Source: Bacteriovoracaceae bacterium UBA1511 (GTDB taxonomy: Bacteria > Bdellovibrionota > Bacteriovoracia > Bacteriovoracales > Bacteriovoracaceae). From it: a DNA stretch of 64,000 nucleotides. Shown one piece after another: positions 51,294 to 60,180 of this stretch. The notes under the pieces were generated by a model, which was given only the letters and a program-made list of their open reading frames with translations, ran no database searches and was not told the DNA's origin. Within the stretch, counting starts at the first letter, position 1. Each line of letters begins with the position of its first letter. The stretch spans positions 17,953 to 81,952 of the forward strand of contig DCQT01000033.1 in NCBI GenBank assembly GCA_002323535.1, written 5' to 3'. The position numbers and the translations under genes are program-made.

Positions 51294-51913
51294 GTATTCA
51301 ATTCTAAGATCTTCCCAGAAAAATGTCTTCTATTTTTTAAGCTATTAACAGATAAAGCTTTTAAATTCTTCTCTAAAAATTCTGCTTGTGAGTCTCCCTC
51401 AAGGCTCTCAATTACTTTTCCCATGGATTCATAGGTACACAAGAAGTTTGGCTTTGGTTGTTTTCTACAATGGTAATTAGATATGTAGTTTTTTTCCTCA
51501 AGTTTAACGCATTGGATATCTTTTAGTTTATCCTCTCTCTTATGCACTTTCTTTGCTTGATTCCAGCTACCATCGGGAACAATAAAGTGAAGCTTTTCTC
51601 GTGGAATTTCTTTAAGCTCACTAACACTTATTGCATCTTCTGAGGGGAATAAAAAGTATGTCTGTTTATCAATCGGAATAATACTGTCCCAATCAAGTGG
51701 GTTGTTCAAGTCTCCTCTGAGGTGAATTTTACAATTTGGGAGAGTATTTTTTGCTAACCTTCCAGTATTACTCGAGAGGTAAGACTCTCTTTTATGCATG
51801 ATAATACTCCATGACAGTTTGGAGCTGACAGAGACCAGCTCATCGCAGAAACAACTTATTTTCATACTCCAGCATCTTGGGCAGCGATCGTGTTTGTTTA
51901 GTTTGTTTGTCAT
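51290..51913 (-). CDS. DTW-domain tRNA aminocarboxypropyltransferase-like protein
   Basis: 207 residues. Cys11, Cys14, Cys21 and Cys23 form the N-terminal zinc-like cluster (RCPRCWSMKISCFC), followed by the DTW/SPOUT-related domain with HKRES and the PDGSWNQAKK motif (Asp114, Trp117) that corresponds to the D-x-T-W signature; the Thr is Ser. Members of the family (TapT, YfiP) transfer the aminocarboxypropyl group to uridine in tRNA. The modification target here is not determined. Confidence 0.82.
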   Translation of the reverse strand: MTNKLNKHDRCPRCWSMKISCFCDELVSVSSKLSWSIIMHKRESYLSSNTGRLAKNTLPNCKIHLRGDLNNPLDWDSIIPIDKQTYFLFPSEDAISVSELKEIPREKLHFIVPDGSWNQAKKVHKREDKLKDIQCVKLEEKNYISNYHCRKQPKPNFLCTYESMGKVIESLEGDSQAEFLEKNLKALSVNSLKNRRHFSGKILELNT

Positions 51914-52052
51914 ATGCTCATTTGTTAACTTGATTTCTTCATAGTTTCCATAAAATTAATACAATTCATGTCTTCTATGTAAATTTATCAGGCTTTGTTT
52001 CTTGACTTAAGCTGGCTAAGTGTTAATTATTCAGCCATTAGTGGAGGCTTGA

Positions 52053-52229
52053 TTGAAAAGACCAGTCAAATTAAATGAAGTATTTTTTGTCAAAGGAAAG
52101 ACGCTCTTTCCGATTAAAGGGCAGAGTAAATTATTTTCATTTCTAGCTGCTGAAAAAGCAATGAGTGCCAGTAGGTCGAAATCAAAGGTAAAGACCCTGA
52201 AGCCTGCTCTCGTAAAAAAGAAAAAGTAG
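52053..52229 (+). CDS. Small basic protein, unannotated-size ORF
   Basis: 58 residues (TTG start, stop TAG 52227). A GGAGG ribosome binding site lies five bases before the TTG. The product is basic: hydrophobic-basic N-terminal (FFVKGKTLFPIKG), helical AAEKAMSAS core, and a KKKK tail. No family recognised. The strong RBS and codon use support a real gene. It is convergent with mltA, whose stop lies five bases beyond. Confidence 0.6.
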   Translation: MKRPVKLNEVFFVKGKTLFPIKGQSKLFSFLAAEKAMSASRSKSKVKTLKPALVKKKK

Positions 52230-52234
52230 TTAAA

Positions 52235-53461
52235 CTATTTCTTACAATACAAAGATTCTACATTTTTTAACGCACTTTCTTTAGGTAAAAAGAAATAAAG
52301 GTTTGCTGGGTGACGCATTTTTCCTGCTTTCATTTTCGCCTTTTTCCCCCGTCCCCAAAATAGGTCTGCTCTTCCTGGCCCTTTTATAGCACCTCCAGTG
52401 TCTTGGGCAAAAACGAAGTGCTCTGACCTTGGAGAACTTTTTGTTAACTTCTCCGGAGGAATACCTGGAAGTGGGTAGGAAATATGCGCTAAAAGACCAA
52501 GTGGAAAGTATCGATCATCAACCGCTATTGTTCTAAGGTCTGTTACATCCGCGCCGATGGTCGTTTTGGATCTACCGTTAAGTTTTTTAAAAAAAACGTA
52601 ACTTGGATTTTTTGAAAATATATTTCTAGTATACTTTTTTCCCTCTTTTCGAAGGACTTCTTCAATTTTTTGCATACTCATATCTTCAGGTTTAATTTTG
52701 TCCTTCATAAACTTTCCAATTGCCTCGTACTTTCTTCCATTTTGGGCGGCGTATCCAAGCCTTATCTCCTCCCCGGATGAGAGCTCTACGATACCTGACC
52801 CCTGAATATGCAAAAAGAAAGTATCAATTGGGTCCGCGTAGGCAATTTCTAGTCTTTTATTTCTTAAGGCACCTTTGAAGTCAATTTCTTCTCTTGATGG
52901 TAGTGGGGTGATCTGCTTTTGTCCGATATCATTCACTGTAACTTGGGCGCTCATACTTTTCTTTGGAATAAAGTCTAGTCCATAATCCTCCGACATAAAT
53001 TGATTGAGTTTTATTTCAACCAGGTTCTTTGGAGGAGAAAGTATTGCTGTTGAGTATTTTTTAGTTCTTTTTTTCGATCCTTTTAAGACAGGTTCATAAT
53101 AACCAGTCATAAGTATTTCTCCCCATCGTTCTTTTCCATAAACTGTATATGGGTCGAAGTTATTTTTGATAAATTGAATCAGCCCATCTTTAGAACCAGA
53201 GCAGGACTTCATGGCCTGGAGGCTTTTGATATATAGGCTTTTAGAAACAGTCATTTTCCCAAGTTTAAGGTTTTTTTTGTTTGATTTTTTCAGAGACTTT
53301 ATTGTGTTATTTAGTGCTAGGTTGAAGCTGCTAGTAGATTCTTGGTCAACAAAGTCATTCTTCTCGGTAGGGCGTAAGGCGTTTTTTGGGCTTACCTGAA
53401 CGCGGGCGCATGAATATAAAAAGTAAAAAGCCAGTAAGACAGTAAAACGTTGATAACTCAT
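52235..53461 (-). CDS. mltA: MltA-type lytic transglycosylase lipoprotein
   Basis: 408 residues. Lipobox FLYSC gives lipidated Cys18, so the enzyme is probably anchored to the inner face of the outer membrane. The MltA core shows TGYYEPVLKGS, YADPIDTFFLHIQGSGIV, and QDTGGAIKGPGRADLFWG with the catalytic Asp366, then the 3D-domain ending. It cleaves peptidoglycan glycan strands to 1,6-anhydromuropeptides. In a predatory organism such enzymes may also serve prey wall digestion; here only housekeeping or recycling can be supported. Confidence 0.93.
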   Translation of the reverse strand: MSYQRFTVLLAFYFLYSCARVQVSPKNALRPTEKNDFVDQESTSSFNLALNNTIKSLKKSNKKNLKLGKMTVSKSLYIKSLQAMKSCSGSKDGLIQFIKNNFDPYTVYGKERWGEILMTGYYEPVLKGSKKRTKKYSTAILSPPKNLVEIKLNQFMSEDYGLDFIPKKSMSAQVTVNDIGQKQITPLPSREEIDFKGALRNKRLEIAYADPIDTFFLHIQGSGIVELSSGEEIRLGYAAQNGRKYEAIGKFMKDKIKPEDMSMQKIEEVLRKEGKKYTRNIFSKNPSYVFFKKLNGRSKTTIGADVTDLRTIAVDDRYFPLGLLAHISYPLPGIPPEKLTKSSPRSEHFVFAQDTGGAIKGPGRADLFWGRGKKAKMKAGKMRHPANLYFFLPKESALKNVESLYCKK

Positions 53462-53570
53462 TAAAACTCACCTGTTTATTTTGGCCAATTCTACATTAAT
53501 GCGATGCACTTGCAAAAAAATACACAGATTTGTATCTTGCACAATTGAGCTTTAGAAGAAAGGAGTGTTA

Positions 53571-54326
53571 ATGAGTTTGTTGTTTAGATCGATGTTCTTT
53601 GTTCTAATTACTCTTGAATTCGCCCATTCTCAAGGATTTAACAAGTCTATTTGCTTTGATAAAGATTACAGGTACTTATCTAACGACCCAAGAGTAGGAA
53701 GAGTGCAAAAGCCAGAGGGGAAAAGTGGCTGTACTGCAACGATGATTGGAAGGGCATGTGCGATAACTGCTGGCCATTGCCATAAAAAATATCAAGACCT
53801 TCATTTCAATGTTCCTCTTTCTTCAAAAGAAGGAAAAATGAATCTTTCAAGACCTGAAGATGTGTACTCAGTTGTAAAGGACTCCATTGTTTACTCAGAA
53901 AAGGAAAAAGGTGATGACTATGGGGTCTTTAGACTGCAGGCGAACCAAATAACAGGAATGTACCCAGGGGATGCCCAAGGCTTCTATTCAATAAGGTATT
54001 ACCCTGCATCCGCAGGAACGTATATCCGAGTTGTGGGCTTTGGTGCTGATCGGGACGAAGGGCATGAGGAGCGTAATTATGCTCAGCAGACTTCTTTTTC
54101 CAACATTAATGAAGTCGAAAACACTTTTATTACCTACCAGGCCGATACCTGGGGAGGTTCATCAGGCTCTCCTGTAATTGACCTTAATAACAGAATTATA
54201 GGCATTCATACTCATGGCGATTGTGACGTAGAAGGTGGAAGGAATTCTGGAACATTAATATACAATAATCACCGTTTAGTGCAGGCAATCCAGCAATGTT
54301 TAGAGTGGGAGCATTATAACCTCTAG
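53571..54326 (+). CDS. Secreted trypsin/V8-like serine protease
   Basis: 251 residues from the ATG at 53571, which lies six bases after GGAG; the GTG at 53565 is too near that site. Signal peptide about 1-20. Catalytic triad His69 (TAGHC), Asp116 (DDYGVF) and Ser198 (GGSSGSP), the order and spacing of chymotrypsin-fold proteases of the V8/glutamyl endopeptidase group. Cys pairs around TAGHC suggest one disulfide. Likely exported digestive protease. Confidence 0.9.
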   Translation: MSLLFRSMFFVLITLEFAHSQGFNKSICFDKDYRYLSNDPRVGRVQKPEGKSGCTATMIGRACAITAGHCHKKYQDLHFNVPLSSKEGKMNLSRPEDVYSVVKDSIVYSEKEKGDDYGVFRLQANQITGMYPGDAQGFYSIRYYPASAGTYIRVVGFGADRDEGHEERNYAQQTSFSNINEVENTFITYQADTWGGSSGSPVIDLNNRIIGIHTHGDCDVEGGRNSGTLIYNNHRLVQAIQQCLEWEHYNL

Positions 54327-54393
54327 CCTTGTCTAGCATGTATCAAGTTCTCGTGTTTTTGTTTGTCTAGGTTTAGTGGTACTTTTACTAGAT

Positions 54394-54909
54394 ATGACAG
54401 ATGATAAGAAAGATACTCCTAAACCATTAATTGTCACTGATGAACATATCCAAAAGCTCAAAACGCTTTCGATAGAAAACCCAGGTTTATCTGAGTTTGC
54501 CGCGAGCATTGGATCCGGTGTTGTTGCTCCGTTGAAAGAGAGTGCAATTAGAAAAAGCTCTCATCAGTCTATGATGGAGCAACTGAATATTCAAATGGCC
54601 CAAATACTAGATCAAATTAAATTACTTGCAGAACAGGTTGATGATCTTAAAAAGAGAAAAGAAATTTCTGAAGAAATTTACCTCTCAAAGATTACTTTTG
54701 AGCCGGTAGTTGGAAATGAATATTACCTTTATTATAACAACGATGAGCAAAGAAAGTTTCTCTCAATGATATCACCAGAAGAGTGGGGAAAAAGTGCTGA
54801 TCACCTAAGATTTATTGCTAAAGTTAAGCTACTTGGAGATAAAACTTGGAAGGTTATTAATGAAAAGAAAAACGAAATAGTTAAAAAAACAATAGATGAC
54901 TTATTTTAA
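54394..54909 (+). CDS. DUF2452-family protein
   Basis: 171 residues from ATG 54394; an in-frame GTG at 54376 is possible and neither start has a good RBS. The N-terminal third is polar, followed by a coiled-coil-prone helix (about 65-100) and the pattern SKITFEPVVGNEYYLYYN and FIAKVKLLGDKTWKV, which matches DUF2452. Function unknown. Stop codon overlaps the convergent gene's by four bases. Confidence 0.7.
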   Translation: MTDDKKDTPKPLIVTDEHIQKLKTLSIENPGLSEFAASIGSGVVAPLKESAIRKSSHQSMMEQLNIQMAQILDQIKLLAEQVDDLKKRKEISEEIYLSKITFEPVVGNEYYLYYNNDEQRKFLSMISPEEWGKSADHLRFIAKVKLLGDKTWKVINEKKNEIVKKTIDDLF

Positions 54910-55376
54910 TTTTGGCAATTTCTAACTTTTTTTAAAATATCACTGTGATTTAACTCCAACTCTTTTCCTACAACTTCTACAATTCTAGGAAACTTTCGAA
55001 GCACATTAACTAATTCACAAATACTGTCGCTCGCTTTCGACTCAGTGATATCATTGAATTGCTTAACATTGTATTTTGTCTCATAAAAGAGTTTAAAAAA
55101 TAACTCATCATAAGTGAGTTTTACCTTCTTTCCAGAGAGGGACACGAGTCTTTCGCCTACTTCCTTATCATGTATTGAGAAGTTCCAGGTGAGTTGATCT
55201 CCGCTGCCTAAGTCAAGGGTACCTTCATAGGTAGAATAAATGATCCCTTTTTTCGAAAGTTTCACGAGTGTTCCAGAGCGAACGCCTTGAGAGTAGGGGA
55301 TTGTGACTAGTCCATAAGATAAACCGGCGAGGACAAGTAGGGATAATAATAAAACTAATGTAATTTTTATTTTCAT
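54906..55376 (-). CDS. Signal-anchored protein, unknown
   Basis: 156 residues with an N-terminal membrane anchor (about 4-24) and a small beta-rich extracytoplasmic domain, then a helical tail with two Cys. Similar short anchored proteins of this layout (a phage-shock or 6-phosphogluconate-like call is not justified) are common in the group; no family recognised. Confidence 0.6.
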   Translation of the reverse strand: MKIKITLVLLLSLLVLAGLSYGLVTIPYSQGVRSGTLVKLSKKGIIYSTYEGTLDLGSGDQLTWNFSIHDKEVGERLVSLSGKKVKLTYDELFFKLFYETKYNVKQFNDITESKASDSICELVNVLRKFPRIVEVVGKELELNHSDILKKVRNCQN

Positions 55377-55423
55377 AAATAGATGTTAATAAATGCACTA
55401 ACGTTATGACTAGCTAGAATAAA

Positions 55424-56380
55424 TTATTCTTCATTCAGAAGGCTTTTTATTTTTGCCTTCTCCCACAAAATTTCTGATTTAAACACGTTTTCAACGAATT
55501 CTTGAAATACTCCAGGAGTAAAACTGGGCGATAAGCTATAGAGTTTTTTCTCTAACTCTTTTTCAACCTCACCAAGATGAGAATACCTTTTTCTATAATT
55601 TGAATGGAGCATTTTTAAAACGATTTCTTGAAGCTCATGATCAATTTCAGAATTAAAAAACCTTGGTAAAGGAACTTCGCACGCATCAATTTTCTTCAAG
55701 ACTTCAATGTAGTTTTTCCCAGTGAAAAGCTTCTTGTTAGTGAGAAGTTCCCAAAAAATCACCCCAAGAGAAAACTGGTCGAATCGATGATCATAGTATT
55801 TACCATGTATGTATTCAGGAGGCATATAAGCAGGTTTACCTTTATATTCACCCTGTGAGGTTATATTGATATTTGTTTTTGCTTTGGCAACTCCAAAGTC
55901 AATGACTTTTACTCGTCCATTGTATGTAACCATTATGTTTTGTGGAGAGATATCTCTGTGAATAATAGGATTTTTTAATTTCTTAAAAGAGTCTATATAG
56001 TTATGAGCATAAGATAATCCCTTACACGATTCCAGAATTAAGTATAGAACCTGAGGGATGTTCATATACTTTTTTATTTTATCCGATTTTTTTTGAAGCT
56101 CTCTAACTGTCTTGCCTTGAATATATTCCATGACAAAAAACACTTGATCTTCGTCTTCATAGTAGTCGATAATTTGTCCAATATTAGGGTGGCTCAAAGG
56201 AAATGTAACCCTTAACTCATCTTCGAATTGGTCTTGTACTTTCTTTGTTTTGATGAGCTTCTTTTTAATAGTCTTTAATATGACTAGTCGCTTGAGCCCT
56301 TCTTTTATTTGAATCGCCCTATAGATTTCACCAAAGCCTCCAGTTTTTAATAAATCAAGGCTTTTGTACACAGGTTTCAT
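55424..56380 (-). CDS. Ser/Thr protein kinase
   Basis: 318 residues, almost only a eukaryotic-like kinase domain. Glycine loop TGGFGE (13-18), ATP-binding Lys36 (VILK), catalytic HRDISPQN with Asp143, and DFG at 161-163, followed by an activation segment KGKPAYMPPEY (APE counterpart). No transmembrane helix or sensory PASTA domain, so it should act in the cytoplasm. It overlaps msrA by four bases (ATGA), so the kinase is translationally coupled to it. Confidence 0.92.
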   Translation of the reverse strand: MKPVYKSLDLLKTGGFGEIYRAIQIKEGLKRLVILKTIKKKLIKTKKVQDQFEDELRVTFPLSHPNIGQIIDYYEDEDQVFFVMEYIQGKTVRELQKKSDKIKKYMNIPQVLYLILESCKGLSYAHNYIDSFKKLKNPIIHRDISPQNIMVTYNGRVKVIDFGVAKAKTNINITSQGEYKGKPAYMPPEYIHGKYYDHRFDQFSLGVIFWELLTNKKLFTGKNYIEVLKKIDACEVPLPRFFNSEIDHELQEIVLKMLHSNYRKRYSHLGEVEKELEKKLYSLSPSFTPGVFQEFVENVFKSEILWEKAKIKSLLNEE

Positions 56381-56895
56381 TTTTTTAATAAGCCCTTAAC
56401 AAGAAGGTAGTTTTTAACTTCGTTCATATTTACATGACAATAACCAGTAGGATTTTTAACCAAGTATTTTTGGTGATACTCCTCTGCATTCCAGAAATTC
56501 CTGATAGGCATAAACTCAGTTGTGATTTTGTTTTTAAAATCCTCTCTGTTTTTGAAGTAGTCTTTAATTTGATCGTGGACTAATTCATTGCCCCTGTCCC
56601 AGTAAATACCAGATCGATACTGAGGTCCTATATCATTTCCTTGTCCATCCAGTTGAAAAGGGTCATGGATTTTGAAAAATAGATCTAGTATTGAAGAAGT
56701 ATTTGTTATTTCTGGATTAAAGCTCACTGATACGGCCTCCGTGTGGCCGGTGGTTTTCGTACAGACTTCTTCATATGTAGGATTATCAATATGTCCTGCA
56801 CAGTAACCAGTTACAGTTTCTTCAACTCCAATCATAAAATCTAGTGCCGTTTGAACTCCCCAAAAACAACCACCAGCAAGATAGATTTTATGCAT
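56377..56895 (-). CDS. msrA: Peptide methionine sulfoxide reductase A
   Basis: 172 residues, standard length. The catalytic Cys10 lies in GGCFWG. Family motifs VTGYCAGH and NPTYEEVCTKTTGHTEAV are present, and YHQKYL sits near the C-terminus. Reduces the S-epimer of methionine sulfoxide in proteins. First gene of the msrA-kinase pair; eight bases separate it from the SGNH gene upstream, so a four-gene unit including the lipoprotein is likely. Confidence 0.94.
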   Translation of the reverse strand: MHKIYLAGGCFWGVQTALDFMIGVEETVTGYCAGHIDNPTYEEVCTKTTGHTEAVSVSFNPEITNTSSILDLFFKIHDPFQLDGQGNDIGPQYRSGIYWDRGNELVHDQIKDYFKNREDFKNKITTEFMPIRNFWNAEEYHQKYLVKNPTGYCHVNMNEVKNYLLVKGLLKK

Positions 56896-56902
56896 AATAC
56901 CC

Positions 56903-57553
56903 TCAGTATATAAATTGCGTTTTTACCTCATCAAAGACTTTTTGTGCCCAGCCATAAGCCTGAGACTTACCTTCCGTCCCCCAATAGTGTAACCCATCAC
57001 TGCCTTTACTGGGATATTTAGTTACCTTATGACTTTCAAAGATCTTACATCTACCTTTAACGACCTCATTAATTATGCGGTAGAGCCTCGGAAGTCTTTC
57101 AGGCATTTTCCTTGTGTCGGGGGGTCCGACCCAAAGACACTTTTTAGAAAAAATTTCAGTGTGATCAAGAAGATTTCGGATATCCCTACGCATGAATTCG
57201 TCGGATGAATGAGTGTAGTTGGCACCAAGGGCAATTATAATAACATCAGGATCTAGTTTTTGGGTTATATTTTTTATTAAAGGTGTTTCTTTAGACTTAC
57301 CGCTTTGTCGTCTTCCATTTTGGTCTTTGAAAAAATACCCACATTTTGTTTTTCTTCCATTAAAGAACCATTTTGCTACTGATCCACAAGAAGCAATCGT
57401 GCTAACTTGGTTGAATTCGGTTCTCAAAAGTTTATCTAGCTTTAGACCAAAATGTCCGACCGAGTGTGAGTCCCCCATGAAAAGTACAGAAGAGCTGAAT
57501 GCATTAATCGGAAGAATTGAAAAAATAAGAAAGGTGATCGCTTTTTTTTTCAC
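56903..57553 (-). CDS. Secreted SGNH-hydrolase-family protein
   Basis: 216 residues, GTG start with TGGAG upstream. Signal peptide about 1-20. Block I GDSHSVGH gives nucleophile Ser29, block III ALGANYTH gives the Asn near 113, and DGLHYWG provides Asp186 and His189. The Ser-Asp-His set of SGNH (GDSL) hydrolases is complete. It could be an esterase acting on acylated polysaccharide, lipid or peptidoglycan; substrate unknown. Overlaps the lipoprotein stop by one base. Confidence 0.82.
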   Translation of the reverse strand: MKKKAITFLIFSILPINAFSSSVLFMGDSHSVGHFGLKLDKLLRTEFNQVSTIASCGSVAKWFFNGRKTKCGYFFKDQNGRRQSGKSKETPLIKNITQKLDPDVIIIALGANYTHSSDEFMRRDIRNLLDHTEIFSKKCLWVGPPDTRKMPERLPRLYRIINEVVKGRCKIFESHKVTKYPSKGSDGLHYWGTEGKSQAYGWAQKVFDEVKTQFIY

Positions 57554-58140
57554 TAAATGCTCCAGTTAAGAGTTGACTCAACTGAATCCCTTTTTCCTAT
57601 AAACTGTAGCTGGAAGCCTTTTGTTATATCTACTTTAACTCGTGTACAGATAACCCCCTCAGAGACAGCAATTTGGTTTTTTCCATAAAGACCGGTAAAC
57701 AAGGTTTGATAGTTACGAACTGTTCCTCTGGAAGGGGTCGTAGGAACTCTTCGTCCTAAATTATCTACAAGAAAAATATTCCAATTTTTAATATTATTAT
57801 TTTTTGTAAGTCCAATTTTATTTATGTTGACCTGAAGGCAATTTTTTTCGAATGAGTATTTTTGACTGCGAAGCTTATAAAGAAGCTCTGTCTCTTCCTT
57901 TTCAAATCCTCTGATTTGAGCAATATTGTTGACGTCAATTTTGATCATTGTCTCACTGATCGGGAATGCCTTAAATTCGTAGTCTCCACCTTGCTCATAA
58001 GAAATTTTAGTTAAGCGTGCTTCAAGCTCCTCTTTTGTGTCGGCGAGGGTGTCTCCAAAACTTATGAGTTCTCTGTCAGAAGGAGTTGATGAACATGAAA
58101 TTATTAATGTTAGTGATAACAGACTGATTAAATAAGACAT
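57553..58140 (-). CDS. Predicted lipoprotein
   Basis: 195 residues with a lipobox IISCSS at about 14-16, so probably lipidated. The mature part is mixed alpha/beta with no recognised domain. It starts the likely operon with the SGNH hydrolase, msrA and kinase. Outer-membrane or periplasmic function unknown. Confidence 0.72.
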   Translation of the reverse strand: MSYLISLLSLTLIISCSSTPSDRELISFGDTLADTKEELEARLTKISYEQGGDYEFKAFPISETMIKIDVNNIAQIRGFEKEETELLYKLRSQKYSFEKNCLQVNINKIGLTKNNNIKNWNIFLVDNLGRRVPTTPSRGTVRNYQTLFTGLYGKNQIAVSEGVICTRVKVDITKGFQLQFIGKRDSVESTLNWSI

Positions 58141-58206
58141 TTAACTTCCTTATAAATGTTTTCTCTATGATATTACAAAAACTTAGGAGGGTTCAACTGA
58201 GAGAAA

Positions 58207-58569
58207 TTAATTTCTGCATTCCTCACAATCGCTAACTTTTTTTAAACGATATTCATTTAAGTACTTATAAAATAATTTTAATCCAAATTTGCCCAGCTGA
58301 GATTGGTATACGGGTTTTGCTTTTTTCGTCAGGTTGATTGCATTGAGAATTTCCTCTACTGCATCTTCACTGCTTTTTACCTGACCTTGTTGGTCTATAA
58401 TATGAATCGTTCTTCTACAGTCCCAATAGTTTAAGTCAGGAAAATCAGAATAAATTTGATCGTTCTGAATCGGGTGAAAAATAAGCTGTCTGTCCGTATC
58501 AAGAAGAGATAGAGAATATTTTATATTTCGACAAATTTTGCAGTTTTGGTCATAAAAAACTTTGATCAT
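58207..58569 (-). CDS. DCC-family thiol-disulfide oxidoreductase-like protein
   Basis: 120 residues from ATG 58569 (an in-frame TTG at 58587 is possible). The DxxC-x2-C motif YDQNCKIC (Cys10, Cys13) at the N-terminus and the following strand-helix pattern identify the DCC/DUF393 thioredoxin-like family. The two C-terminal Cys (DCEEC) near 115-119 could form a second pair. Cytosolic, redox role presumed. Confidence 0.8.
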   Translation of the reverse strand: MIKVFYDQNCKICRNIKYSLSLLDTDRQLIFHPIQNDQIYSDFPDLNYWDCRRTIHIIDQQGQVKSSEDAVEEILNAINLTKKAKPVYQSQLGKFGLKLFYKYLNEYRLKKVSDCEECRN

Positions 58570-58698
58570 TGTTTTACAATAGTACAAATATCACGGCACT
58601 CAAAGCCTGAGTGTAAAGGTTCTACTAAATATTGCCTAATTATCAATGCAAAGCCCGTTTTGTATAATGTAAATTAAGGCTAATTTCTTGGGACTTTA

Positions 58699-60180
58699 AT
58701 GAAATACTTATCACATACACTAATTCTAATTTTCCTAGCATCTTGTGCATCTAATAACGATGTCAATAGAGACTTAGACTCCGCAGATCAAATAGGTGAC
58801 ATTATAAGTAGTGGTGGAACGACGAAGGTTCGATACTTTTCACTTTTTGACGATGAACCAAAATCTAAAGATGTGAAAAAAGTTTTTAAAAGGTACGAAA
58901 GTCTCACCTTTAAAAAAGACATTATGAAAAACTCCACAGTTCAGTGGTGGATAAATTATTATGTAACTAAGGATAGAGACCGTTTTCAAAGAATGTTGAA
59001 TCGAGGGGAGAGGTATAAGGAAGTTGTGCAAACGATTTTATCTGAAAATGGTTTGCCGGAGGATCTTTATTATCTAGCTTTTGTGGAAAGTGGCTTTGTT
59101 GTAAATGCTAAAAGTAAAGCAAGTGCGCAGGGTGTTTGGCAATTTATGAAGGGCACAGCGAAGCAGTATGGACTGGTTGTTGATAATTACATGGATGAAC
59201 GAAATGATCCTATTAGGGCGACTGAGGCTGCATCAAAGTATCTTAGAAAACTATACAGTGCCTATAATTCATGGGAGTTAGCATTTGCAGCATATAATGC
59301 TGGAGAGTACAGAGTACTAAGTTCAATTATGAAGGCAGAGGACAGGGACTTTTGGAAACTATCAGATAAAAAAATTCTACCTAAAGAGACAAGGAATTAT
59401 GTTCCAAAGATATTGGCCGCAAGATATGTGGCAAAGAACTGGATGCGTTACGGCTTCTCAAGACCAACTAGTGGAGGTGATAGTTACCCTGACTTGGAGT
59501 CTCTTGAGGTCCCGTCACCAATTAAACTTAAGACGGTTTCAAATAAGCTAGGAGTACCACTTGAGGATCTTAAAAAGTTTAATCCACATCTTCACAGAGG
59601 AGTAATATCACCGAGGGTTTCTAGTTATGAACTTTGGGTTCCGTCCAGATATTACTCTTTGGCCAGAGACCGTAAATATTTGTTGAAGTCCGAGAGAATT
59701 AGAGTGAGGGGAATTGCTTCAAAAAATAGCAATAAAAAAAATTACTACAGAGTAAAATCAGGAGACTCTCTCAGTGCTATTGCTGAAAAGTTTGGTACAT
59801 CAATGAATCACCTAAAAGCGATTAATAACCTTTCAGGTTCAAGAATCCTTGTCGGCCAAAAATTAAGAGTGACACAAAAAAGCTACTACTCGTCGAACTC
59901 AAAAGAAGTATATAGAGTTCGAACAGGCGATACATTATCTAAAATTTCTCAAAAATTTAATATCAGAATTTCTACGTTGAAAAAGCATAACGATCTAGAT
60001 GGGAACAAAATCTTTGTCGGGCAATACCTTAATTTGAAAAAGAAGAGCTATCACAAGGTTCAAAGTGGAGATAGCTTAGCGTCTATCTCGAGAAGGTATG
60101 GAACAAGTATTAGGGAATTACGCAAGAAAAATAAACTTCGTTCAAGCACTATATACATAGGGCAAATGCTAAAGATTTAA
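58699..60180 (+). CDS. mltD: MltD-type lytic transglycosylase with three LysM domains
   Basis: 493 residues. Signal peptide with lipobox ASCAS (Cys16). The transglycosylase domain (about 100-230) carries the catalytic Glu130 in YLAFVESGF, with SKASAQGVWQFMKGTAKQYG and the AAYNAGEYR motif of Slt-fold enzymes. Three LysM domains at about 348-392, 405-449 and 451-493 (YRVKSGDSLSAIAEKFG type) bind peptidoglycan glycan. Acts on the cell wall at the outer membrane. Convergent with the unknown membrane gene, sharing a four-base stop overlap. Confidence 0.92.
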   Translation: MKYLSHTLILIFLASCASNNDVNRDLDSADQIGDIISSGGTTKVRYFSLFDDEPKSKDVKKVFKRYESLTFKKDIMKNSTVQWWINYYVTKDRDRFQRMLNRGERYKEVVQTILSENGLPEDLYYLAFVESGFVVNAKSKASAQGVWQFMKGTAKQYGLVVDNYMDERNDPIRATEAASKYLRKLYSAYNSWELAFAAYNAGEYRVLSSIMKAEDRDFWKLSDKKILPKETRNYVPKILAARYVAKNWMRYGFSRPTSGGDSYPDLESLEVPSPIKLKTVSNKLGVPLEDLKKFNPHLHRGVISPRVSSYELWVPSRYYSLARDRKYLLKSERIRVRGIASKNSNKKNYYRVKSGDSLSAIAEKFGTSMNHLKAINNLSGSRILVGQKLRVTQKSYYSSNSKEVYRVRTGDTLSKISQKFNIRISTLKKHNDLDGNKIFVGQYLNLKKKSYHKVQSGDSLASISRRYGTSIRELRKKNKLRSSTIYIGQMLKI

